From assembly GCA_910579835.1 (NCBI GenBank), contig CAJTWQ010000064.1:1-8060 (forward strand): 8,060 nt of DNA. The letters run 5' to 3'. Positions within the stretch are counted from its first letter, which is position 1, and each line of letters begins with the position of its first letter. Source of the DNA: an uncultured Ruminococcus sp. Lineage in GTDB: Bacteria > Bacillota > Clostridia > Oscillospirales > Ruminococcaceae. Positions 1 through 5,554 of the stretch are shown one piece after another. The notes below the pieces were generated by a model. It was not told the origin of the DNA. It made no database searches and was given only the letters and a program-made list of their open reading frames with translations. Position numbers and translations under genes: made by a program.

Positions 1-631
1 GAAGCACAAGGTGACGGATTATCGTTCCCCGGACAATGCCGCCCTGCTCATTATACAAGAGCTTTCCCGTCTGGCTTATCATTCTCAGAACAGCCATCGA
101 TGCATATTCAAAGTAATCTGGGGCATTGCTGTATCTTGTTGAAATTTCCGGGGAAAAATATTTTATATCTGGAAGATAAACATCGATATATCCGTTCAGA
201 AGGTCAATAGTTTCTGTCAGTTCATATCCGCCGCTGTTCCAGATCACAGGTATTTTAATGCGGTGTCTCACACTGTCAAGGGCGGCAATGATATGCGGCG
301 TGAAGTGAGTCGCTGTCACCAGTTCGATATTATCAGCTCCCTGATCCTGAAGCCACAGGAAAATATTGCCAAGCTGCTGTACAGTAAGGATTTTACCTTT
401 TGTTTCATTGCTTATCTCGTTATTTTGACAGAAACGGCAGCGCAGACTGCATCCCGAAAAAAATACAGTTCCTGCGCCGTTTTGATAGGAGATACACGGT
501 TCCTCCCACGTATGAAGGCATGCTTTGGCTGCAATAATTTCAAATCCGGCGCCGCAATATCCTGTTCTTCTGTACCTGTTTGTACCGCATCTTCTCGGAC
601 ACAAACTGCATTTTTTCAGTTGCTCTGTCAT
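1..631 (-). CDS. Radical SAM protein, PflA/PflX-like (COG1313 type), C-terminus cut by window edge
   Basis: This frame is open from an ATG at 631 to the left edge and gives 210 residues. It contains CSLRCRFCQN, a CxxxCxxC radical SAM motif (Cys61, Cys65, Cys68) that should bind the 4Fe-4S cluster cleaving S-adenosylmethionine. Further cysteines near the N-terminus (CSLCPRRC at 8-15 and Cys26) match the extra cluster usual in PflX-like proteins. Later blocks WNSGGYE (131-137), YLPDIKY (152-158) and RGTIVRHLVL at the edge are also typical of that family. Members resemble pyruvate formate-lyase activating enzymes, but their substrate is generally unknown, so glycyl-radical activation should not be assumed. 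Family proteins are about 300 residues, so roughly two thirds is visible. The start is fixed by GGAGG at 639-643, seven bases upstream, and by a consensus promoter at 667-695. The gene is divergent from the sortase operon. Confidence 0.9.
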   Translation of the reverse strand, partial: MTEQLKKCSLCPRRCGTNRYRRTGYCGAGFEIIAAKACLHTWEEPCISYQNGAGTVFFSGCSLRCRFCQNNEISNETKGKILTVQQLGNIFLWLQDQGADNIELVTATHFTPHIIAALDSVRHRIKIPVIWNSGGYELTETIDLLNGYIDVYLPDIKYFSPEISTRYSNAPDYFEYASMAVLRMISQTGKLLYNEQGGIVRGTIIRHLVL

Positions 632-666
632 ATGGATGCCTCCGTGCAATTTATTATACTATAATA

Positions 667-695
667 ATTATAGTATTCAACGATAGGATTGTCAA
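667..695 (-). promoter_or_regulatory. Sigma-A promoter for the radical SAM gene
   Basis: On the minus strand the -35 box TTGACA (690-695) and the -10 box TATAAT (667-672) are both perfect consensus with a 17-bp spacer. Transcription should start near 660, giving a leader of about 30 nt before the ATG at 631. The -35 box sits in the sequence TTGACAATCCT, which is repeated in inverted orientation at the opposing promoter. Confidence 0.85.
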
Positions 696-756
696 TCGAA
701 AATGCATTGAAAAAACAAAAAAATTTTTCCTTATAGTCGCGAAGCTTGACAATCCT
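685..756. repeat. Inverted repeat spanning two divergent -35 boxes
   Basis: AGGATTGTCAA at 685-695 is the exact reverse complement of TTGACAATCCT at 746-756. Each 11-base arm contains one -35 box plus the first five spacer bases. The 50 bp between the arms is A/T rich, with an A-tract around 710-728 that could act as an UP-like element for either promoter. The left arm also lies in the odd-centred palindrome GATTGTCAATC (687-697). This could be a shared operator or only similarity between consensus promoters; the five extra matching bases are the only sign of the former. Confidence 0.5.
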
Positions 757-774
757 CATAAAACCGGTTATAAT
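746..774 (+). promoter_or_regulatory. Sigma-A promoter for the surface protein/sortase operon
   Basis: The -35 box TTGACA (746-751) and the -10 box TATAAT (769-774) are perfect consensus with a 17-bp spacer. Transcription should start near 781, leaving a short leader of about 24 nt before the ATG at 805. No other good promoter was seen inside the three genes, so this one probably serves all of them. Confidence 0.87.
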
Positions 775-793
775 AGAAGTGCAAATAATATAT

Positions 794-798
794 GGAGG
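794..798 (+). promoter_or_regulatory. Ribosome binding site fixing the surface-protein start
   Basis: GGAGG ends six bases before the ATG at 805. The reading frame is open much further upstream, to 580, but the upstream ATG lies inside the divergent radical SAM gene and ahead of the operon promoter. This site together with the promoter at 746-774 sets the start at 805. Confidence 0.85.
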
Positions 799-804
799 GA
801 TAAT

Positions 805-1659
805 ATGATAAAAAAGATATTTATGGGTTTTCTGATATCTCTGGGAGCAGCAGCGGCTCTTGTGGCTGGCGGTCTCACAGTTTCGGCAACGACTATTGAT
901 GATGTATGGCAGGCGGCAAGGGAAGAGGGGTGGCCGGAGAGCATGATTCAGGATTATTATAATCTTGCACAGAGCGAGCAGTATTATGGCAATTCTGCTG
1001 ATTGGACGGAAGAACAGCTTCAAAAGGCTATAGAAATGATTCACTCTGAGTCATCAAAGCATTTAACAACAGGACCTCAGATCACTCAGCAGATTGTCAC
1101 CACTACAACGGTCGCTCCTATAAAGCCCGGAGAGCCGGAATCGCCTGACAAAAATGAGCCGCAGCCTTCTGATCCTGAAAAGCAGCCGATAACGCTAACT
1201 ACAACCGACGGAAATACTTTCACACGCATAAGCAAAAGCGATTTCATAGCTCTATCATATGATGAAAAACAAGCATATATTGCTACGTTTCCACCGGCGC
1301 AGCAGCAGGTGATCATTGATAATCTGACACCCGAAGAACGGCGCAGTATGCTGAAACAGCTTCCAGTGGACAAAAAGCTTGAAGTGGCAAACAATATGTC
1401 GGATGTTTTGGCAGAAATCGGTTATAATATGACAGTTGAGGATATAGACAACGAGACAATAAAGCTATCGTTGCGAAACAAGGACGGGGAGCTTATCGGG
1501 CAGTCAAGCTTTGGTAAGGATGTTGTGGAAAATACCGGATATGACCGCCGTCTGATATATGCTGCTGCTGCCGGACTTTTTCTAATTGCCCTGGCAGGAA
1601 CAGTTTTTATTATTCGACGCACCATAGTAAAGGAAAATACAGCTGATGAAAGAAAATAA
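805..1659 (+). CDS. Secreted surface protein with 12-residue helical repeats and C-terminal sorting-like anchor
   Basis: The product has 284 residues. The N-terminus is a signal peptide (basic MIKK, hydrophobic core about 7-23, likely cleavage after VSA28). Residues 29-85 look helical, 99-128 form a Thr- then Pro/Glu/Ser-rich linker, and 150-198 carry helical repeats with an exact 12-residue period (Leu150, Phe162, Leu174, Leu186, Met198), resembling MgtE N-domain or FliG-like repeats. The C-terminus has the layout of a cell-wall sorting signal: VENTG at 241-245, hydrophobic helix 250-270, then Arg-Arg and a charged tail. VENTG is not canonical LPXTG, so wall attachment is inferred from this layout and from the sortase gene that overlaps it by 14 bp. 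It could instead stay as a simple membrane-anchored protein. I cannot name a family. It is first in a three-gene operon with a strong promoter and GGAGG site. Confidence 0.88.
   Translation: MIKKIFMGFLISLGAAAALVAGGLTVSATTIDDVWQAAREEGWPESMIQDYYNLAQSEQYYGNSADWTEEQLQKAIEMIHSESSKHLTTGPQITQQIVTTTTVAPIKPGEPESPDKNEPQPSDPEKQPITLTTTDGNTFTRISKSDFIALSYDEKQAYIATFPPAQQQVIIDNLTPEERRSMLKQLPVDKKLEVANNMSDVLAEIGYNMTVEDIDNETIKLSLRNKDGELIGQSSFGKDVVENTGYDRRLIYAAAAGLFLIALAGTVFIIRRTIVKENTADERK
1252..1395 (+). repeat. Four tandem 12-residue helical repeats in the surface protein
   Basis: Translated residues 150-197 divide into LSYDEKQAYIAT, FPPAQQQVIIDN, LTPEERRSMLKQ and LPVDKKLEVANN, and Met198 would begin a fifth unit. 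Each starts with Leu or Phe, has Ser, Pro or Thr at position 2 (helix cap) and mostly hydrophobic residues at positions 9-10. The period is exact, with no gaps. This is the pattern of short right-handed superhelical repeats such as the N-domain of MgtE. The similarity is judged by eye only. Confidence 0.65.
1525..1620 (+). other. Putative non-canonical cell-wall sorting signal
   Basis: Translated residues 241-272 comprise VENTG, a short YDRR spacer, a hydrophobic helix of about 21 residues and Arg-Arg. This is the order found in sortase substrates, with Val-Glu in place of Leu-Pro of LPXTG. If the adjacent sortase uses it, cleavage would fall between Thr244 and Gly245. This is inference from architecture and gene adjacency. 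Confidence 0.5.
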
Positions 1660-2329
1660 AAAACAATCGGGCAGTCTTATGCTCCATATCGCTACACCAT
1701 TTATTTTGTTTGCAATGTGCATGGGAATTATTATGATCGTTCTTATAAAGCCTTCAGATCAGCTTCAGCGTTACAAGGGACTTGTATTTATGGACGAACT
1801 GAAAATTGATCCGGAAAATGCAAATACAGGTCTTAAAATAAAGGATAATAAAATTGACGCTGTCGATGAGGAGTATTTATCTAATAAAGGAGAGATCATA
1901 CGTCCGGTATATGCAGAGCATTATGCCGATCTTACCTGTGATGTATTTGAAACTACTGTACCTGTTTATTGGGGCAGCGATATTGAACTTTTTGAGATAG
2001 GAGCTTGTCAGTCTTCAGGGTCAGCTGTATTTGGTGATCCGGGAAATTCTGTTATAAGTGCTCATGTTAATACATTTTTTGCCGAATTGGACAAGCTTAA
2101 AGTTGGAGATATAATTACGGTTAAAACAAATTATGGAATTTTTACTTATACTGTTCGCGAGAATATTTCTTTCAAGAACAGTGAAAAGAAGTATGTCATT
2201 CCAACCAAAGACACACGAATGACGCTGTATACATGTACCAAGGATGTATTTGGCGGTTCTGACCAGAGAATTGGTGTTATATGTGATCTTACAGAAACAA
2301 AATATTACAGTTCAGGAAAGGAGGAGTGA
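1646..2329 (+). CDS. Sortase (membrane-anchored cysteine transpeptidase)
   Basis: The 227-residue product has a basic N-terminus, one membrane helix (about 13-35) and an extracellular sortase domain. The catalytic set is visible: His140 in ISAHVNTFF, Cys197 in TLYTCT and Arg208 in DQRIGVIC, with the LKVGDIITVKT strand block between them. Sortases cut a sorting motif between Thr and Gly and join the substrate to peptidoglycan or another protein. Length and N-terminal anchor suit a class C/D-like enzyme, but class is not certain. The histidine is followed by Val-Asn-Thr where many sortases have Arg-Asp/Asn-Thr. The ATG overlaps the end of the surface-protein gene by 14 bp. Its ribosome site is modest (AAGGA, 11 bases upstream), suggesting translational coupling. 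The natural client is the upstream gene with its VENTG tail. Confidence 0.92.
   Translation: MKENKKQSGSLMLHIATPFILFAMCMGIIMIVLIKPSDQLQRYKGLVFMDELKIDPENANTGLKIKDNKIDAVDEEYLSNKGEIIRPVYAEHYADLTCDVFETTVPVYWGSDIELFEIGACQSSGSAVFGDPGNSVISAHVNTFFAELDKLKVGDIITVKTNYGIFTYTVRENISFKNSEKKYVIPTKDTRMTLYTCTKDVFGGSDQRIGVICDLTETKYYSSGKEE
2319..2324 (+). promoter_or_regulatory. Ribosome binding site fixing the membrane-protein start
   Basis: AGGAGG ends six bases before the ATG at 2331 and lies within the last codons of the sortase gene. The frame is open upstream to an ATG at 2244, but that start would overlap the sortase by 86 bp and lacks a comparable site, so 2331 is preferred. Confidence 0.85.
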
Positions 2330-2330
2330 C

Positions 2331-3248
2331 ATGAAAAGACTCAGTGCCTATTTGCCGTCACTGATAACTTCCATATTGCTGATTCTTCTTATGATATGCA
2401 GCATGGGGATTGTAATAGCAGATATTAATATTACCAGTAAACGAACGATAGCTTTATCGGAAAAAAAAGATATTTCTGAAAAAACTGCCGTTCAGCTTGA
2501 ACGGAGATTCAGGGAAATTTCCGGATCCTCCGGTATTCCGGCAGAGGTTTATACCAAAAATCTGGATAAAGAGTATATACAATCAGTAATAAACGTGTAT
2601 ATAAATGCTGGTTACAGTTCACTTAAATCTGGAGAAAAGATGGATGCGGATATTCCTGAAAACGAAGAATTGGATCGGGCAATTGATGAGTTTTTCAATA
2701 CTCTGGCTGATGAAACAGGGTATGAAAAGAATGAGATTTTTTATAAAAAGTTAGGTGATACAAAGGAAAAGACTTATCAGATTATTGGAGAAACCTGCGA
2801 TATATATAAGTTTTCTGCTTTGGAAAAACATGGTGTTCTGGGTTCTGTATCTAAGATATACAGAATAAAACCTTTATTGGTCTTTGCATTTGTAGGTGGA
2901 ACGCTTATGCTGATATTGCTGCTGATATTTATAAACCGCAGAGATAAGAAAACTTTTCTTTACTGGACCGGAATATGTGCAGCTATTGCCGGAGCAATAG
3001 GAATGATGCCAAGTATATATCTTATTTCCACCAGATATTTTAACGCATTTTCGATTAAACAGCCTCAGATATTTGCCGCCTATACCGGAGCAATGTTTAA
3101 GCTTACCGAGGCATTTATGGCTGCCAGCATAGCGGTCTGTGCAGCCGGAATTACTCTGCTTGTACTTTATGCAGTTATCGGAGTTCGTAAAGCAGAAATA
3201 GACTTAGGATCTAATAATGAAGATCAAAGGGTCATGAATAAAAAGTAA
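2331..3248 (+). CDS. Four-helix membrane protein of unknown function, sortase-operon partner
   Basis: I do not recognise this 305-residue protein. Hydrophobic segments are at about 10-31, 181-201, 209-233 and 260-284. A large hydrophilic loop (32-180) lies between the first two. The basic stretch NRRDKK (202-207) and the charged C-terminus put the N-terminus, the helix 2-3 loop and the C-terminus inside by the positive-inside rule, leaving residues 32-180 outside. That ectodomain is rich in Glu, Lys and Asp, looks mostly helical and has a single cysteine (Cys156). No catalytic motif is evident. The gene starts one base after the sortase stop codon with a strong AGGAGG site, so it is almost certainly co-transcribed. 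It is followed by the terminator at 3267-3311. A role in presenting, chaperoning or retaining the sortase client is inferred from position only. Confidence 0.85.
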   Translation: MKRLSAYLPSLITSILLILLMICSMGIVIADINITSKRTIALSEKKDISEKTAVQLERRFREISGSSGIPAEVYTKNLDKEYIQSVINVYINAGYSSLKSGEKMDADIPENEELDRAIDEFFNTLADETGYEKNEIFYKKLGDTKEKTYQIIGETCDIYKFSALEKHGVLGSVSKIYRIKPLLVFAFVGGTLMLILLLIFINRRDKKTFLYWTGICAAIAGAIGMMPSIYLISTRYFNAFSIKQPQIFAAYTGAMFKLTEAFMAASIAVCAAGITLLVLYAVIGVRKAEIDLGSNNEDQRVMNKK

Positions 3249-3266
3249 TAAATAAATATTAATCAT

Positions 3267-3311
3267 TATAATGAAAACAGGACGTCTAAAAAACGCCCTG
3301 TTTTCATTATA
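3267..3311. terminator. Bidirectional intrinsic terminator between convergent genes
   Basis: A perfect 15-bp inverted repeat pairs 3267-3281 (ending GAAAACAGG) with 3297-3311 (starting CCTGTTTTC). The stem can extend inward by CGT/ACG past one A-C mismatch, leaving a 7-base loop. The right arm carries TTTT and continues into A/T-rich sequence, and the left arm gives the same on the other strand, so the hairpin can stop both the sortase operon and the aquaporin gene. Confidence 0.85.
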
Positions 3312-3375
3312 TATTCTGTAAAAGATCTTTTTTGCCATTAAAGTGGTAATTACAGAAGATAGTAATATTGCGAAA
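3312..3375. other. Short structured spacer after the aquaporin gene
   Basis: Between the terminator and the aquaporin stop codon lies an 8-bp inverted repeat (TTCTGTAA 3314-3321, TTACAGAA 3350-3357), with a 12-bp palindrome AAAAGATCTTTT (3320-3331) partly inside it. A further 6-bp pair (AGTAAT 3361-3366, ATTACT 3375-3380) overlaps the stop codon. None has terminator form. They may fold in the aquaporin 3' untranslated region, with no function indicated. Confidence 0.35.
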
Positions 3376-4083
3376 TTACTGCTTTTCAGATTCAAGCCAC
3401 TTGTATGTAATCGCTGCAAGACCCGCGCCGATAAATGGTGCAAGAATGAAAATCCATACCTGAACAATAGCATCACCTAGAGCAAAGATTGCTGGACCGA
3501 GGCTTCTTGCAGGATTTACAGATGTTCCTGTCAGACCGATTCCGAGGATGTGAACCAGTGTGAGTGAAAGTCCTATGATAAGTCCGCCAAAAGAGCCATG
3601 ATTAGCTTTTTTTGATGTAACTCCAAGGATTGTCATAATAAAGACAAAGGTGAGAAGGATTTCAACAAGAAAGCCAGCAAGTATATTGTCGTTCACTCCC
3701 GCGAGAGTGTTTGCGCCCATACCCCAATCTTTACCTGATGGAGCTGTACAGTCAGTTTTGTCACTAAGCATGAAAATCAGTCTGAGAAGGAGCGTTCCAA
3801 TAAGGGAACCGGCACACTGAGAAATGGTGTAGCCAAGAAATTCCCTGGTGTTTAGTCCGCCGTTCATGTAAACTGCAAATGATACGGCAGGATTAATGTG
3901 ACAACCTGATATATTGCCGATACAGTAAGCCATTCCGACAATAGTAAGACCAAAGGCAAACGCAGTGAGGATATATCCGCTTCCGGAGCATCCTACAGTC
4001 ATTGCTGTTCCACAGCCGAGAAGAACAAGCACACATGTACCGATACATTCAGCTACATACTTTTTAATTGTTGATTTTTCCAT
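3376..4083 (-). CDS. Aquaporin (MIP family), AqpZ-type water channel
   Basis: This 235-residue integral membrane protein has the six-helix, two-half-helix MIP fold. Both signature loops are present: SGCHINPAV (NPA at 64-66) and TSVNPARS (NPA at 190-192). By alignment to E. coli AqpZ from memory, the selectivity filter is Phe44, His178, Thr187 and Arg193. This is the narrow water-selective set rather than the glycerol-facilitator set, so water is the likely substrate. Length matches AqpZ (about 231). The ATG at 4083 has AGGAGG eight bases upstream and its own promoter at 4117-4145. It is convergent with the sortase operon and shares the terminator at 3267-3311. No solute enzyme gene adjoins it, which also argues against a glycerol channel. 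The aqpZ symbol would be plausible, but orthology is not shown. Confidence 0.95.
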   Translation of the reverse strand: MEKSTIKKYVAECIGTCVLVLLGCGTAMTVGCSGSGYILTAFAFGLTIVGMAYCIGNISGCHINPAVSFAVYMNGGLNTREFLGYTISQCAGSLIGTLLLRLIFMLSDKTDCTAPSGKDWGMGANTLAGVNDNILAGFLVEILLTFVFIMTILGVTSKKANHGSFGGLIIGLSLTLVHILGIGLTGTSVNPARSLGPAIFALGDAIVQVWIFILAPFIGAGLAAITYKWLESEKQ

Positions 4084-4116
4084 TTATTTTTCCTCCTGTT
4101 TATTATTGATATTTTT

Positions 4117-4145
4117 ATTATATCATTATTTTATTCTGTAGTCAA
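4117..4145 (-). promoter_or_regulatory. Sigma-A promoter for the aquaporin gene
   Basis: On the minus strand, TTGACT (4140-4145) and TATAAT (4117-4122) are separated by 17 bp. Transcription should start near 4110, giving a leader of about 27 nt before the ATG at 4083. The -35 box begins only 21 bp beyond the stop codon of the upstream dockerin gene, and no hairpin terminator lies between them. Confidence 0.82.
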
Positions 4146-4166
4146 GAAAAAATATATAAAAATACA

Positions 4167-5534
4167 TTATTCTTTCACCGGAAGCTCCTTAAAAATATTA
4201 ATGAGATATTTCTGAATCGCAAGAGCATCCATATTTGTAAGCCCGTCTCCTCGATTATAGCAGTCAGCGTTTAGTATTCCACGTTCGGTGATTGCCGTTT
4301 GAGCGGATCCTTCAAGACCGTAAACATCCGGATTACCTATGGACTGCATGATGAGTACGGCATCATTCAGACGAACTTCTCCGTTGCAGTTTGCATCGCC
4401 GTAGATGATTTCAGGGGAAGGCGGAGTTCCATTTTTCCATACAGCGCTTAGATAAATTCCCATACCGGGTTTTGCCCCCTTAATGATGAACTCATCGCCG
4501 GGCTGATATACCACGGTTTGAGTTACACCGTCAATCTTTTCTTCAAACTTCCAACCGTCAAAATAATAACCTGTTTTTGTACCTGTAAATTCCGGACAGA
4601 TAATCGCTGTATCGGTTTTGCCTTCAATTTTGATAATATCATCGGCTTTGCCCGTATTTCCCATAAATAATATATTGTAGGTTATAGGCTCCCAGACTGC
4701 TGTAAAAGTAACGTCTTGACTGGGCATCATGTAGTTTGACAGCGGAGCGTAAACTTGACCGTCCGCATCGCAGTTCCAGCCAATAATCTTGAAACCGTTC
4801 CGGGAGAATCTTCCTGCCTCTGCCAGTCCCGTGTCTTGTTTTTCCAGACGATCAAACTCACCTGTTGTAGCTCCGTTAAGACGATCTACATCGCCTGCGG
4901 TATATTTTAGCTTGTAGTATTTGAGCCAGTTTGGTGTAAGGACAATATCGTGCTCCGGCATAATAATGCACTGCTGTCCAAGGTATGTGTTGCTGTCGTA
5001 TACCCAGCCGATCTGGGCATATGTATTTTGCGGATAATCAAAAGCTAACAGCGATATTTTAACCAGCGTTCCCGGAAATTGCTTCAGATTCTGGAGCGTC
5101 AGGGGAAGTTCAGTATCTTCTCCGTCGATTTCAACCTTGTATTCGATATTGTAACTGGTTTTATTGTTTAAATCAGACCATACCGGAGTCAAAGTCACGT
5201 CCTCTTCGCCAACCTGAAAGACAGAATCAATTGGATAGCCTCTCACACCATCATCAGTCCATCCAGAAAAGCTGTAGCCTTTCCGCACAAGATAATGTTC
5301 AGGAAGTCTGACTGATGAATTGGCATCGGCAGTGATATCCTTGATTTCCAGAATATTCCCGTCAATGTCTTTGTCAAATTCTACACCTTCTCCGCTGATG
5401 TCAAAGTGAACGGTGACTTGTTTATTTTCACTTATATCTTTCGTATCTGCCAATGCCGAAAAGTAATGCAGTGATGACAAAGCAGTTAGAACAGAAATGG
5501 GTATCGCGATAAATCTGCCATATATTTTTTTCAT
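4167..5534 (-). CDS. Secreted dockerin protein with four Listeria-Bacteroides-type repeats (downstream copy)
   Basis: This 455-residue protein has a signal peptide (hydrophobic 8-28, likely cleavage after SALA29). Four beta-rich modules follow at about 41-119, 128-203, 207-281 and 286-366. Each ends in LTPVW, LTPNW, FTAVW or LSAVW and most hold a GY/GF-x-x-x-GW core (e.g. RKGYSFSGW), the hallmark of the Listeria-Bacteroides repeat (Flg_new, PF09479). A Pro-rich linker (370-375) leads to a C-terminal type I dockerin (378-447). Its first calcium loop is canonical, Asp380 to Asp391; the second is out of register. No catalytic domain is visible, so a binding or adhesin role in a cellulosome-like complex is inferred, with a cohesin partner encoded elsewhere. 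The start has AAGGAG seven bases upstream. It lies 20 bp after its paralogue and is probably co-transcribed with it. Confidence 0.93.
   Translation of the reverse strand: MKKIYGRFIAIPISVLTALSSLHYFSALADTKDISENKQVTVHFDISGEGVEFDKDIDGNILEIKDITADANSSVRLPEHYLVRKGYSFSGWTDDGVRGYPIDSVFQVGEEDVTLTPVWSDLNNKTSYNIEYKVEIDGEDTELPLTLQNLKQFPGTLVKISLLAFDYPQNTYAQIGWVYDSNTYLGQQCIIMPEHDIVLTPNWLKYYKLKYTAGDVDRLNGATTGEFDRLEKQDTGLAEAGRFSRNGFKIIGWNCDADGQVYAPLSNYMMPSQDVTFTAVWEPITYNILFMGNTGKADDIIKIEGKTDTAIICPEFTGTKTGYYFDGWKFEEKIDGVTQTVVYQPGDEFIIKGAKPGMGIYLSAVWKNGTPPSPEIIYGDANCNGEVRLNDAVLIMQSIGNPDVYGLEGSAQTAITERGILNADCYNRGDGLTNMDALAIQKYLINIFKELPVKE
4194..4403 (-). other. Type I dockerin module of the downstream paralogue
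   Basis: Translated residues 378-447 hold loop 1 (GDANCNGEVRLND, helix AVLIMQ), a long linker containing NPDVYG, and loop 2 (NADCYNRGDGLTNMD, helix ALAIQ). Loop 2 has 13 residues from Asp424 to Asp436 and Tyr426 at a usual ligand position. The long NPDVYG linker is, from memory, like dockerins of R. flavefaciens and R. champanellensis. Confidence 0.9.
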
Positions 5535-5554
5535 AATATTACTCCTTTTTGATG

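Noticed and set aside
263..664. Open frame on the plus strand opposite the radical SAM gene
   Set aside because: It is antisense to a convincing gene with a clear family motif, and has no ribosome site or recognisable product.
628..1044. Minus-strand open frame across the divergent promoter region and surface-protein start
   Set aside because: It overlaps two consensus promoters and the signal-peptide region. The product is a low-complexity shadow of AT-rich DNA.
1086..1625. Two minus-strand open frames (1086-1394 and 1422-1625) inside the surface-protein gene
   Set aside because: They are antisense shadows. The sense frame has signal peptide, repeats and anchor, and neither shadow has a ribosome site.
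3204..3476. Minus-strand frame overlapping the terminator and the aquaporin 3' end
   Set aside because: It would be transcribed through the strong hairpin at 3267-3311 and overlaps two well-supported genes in other frames.
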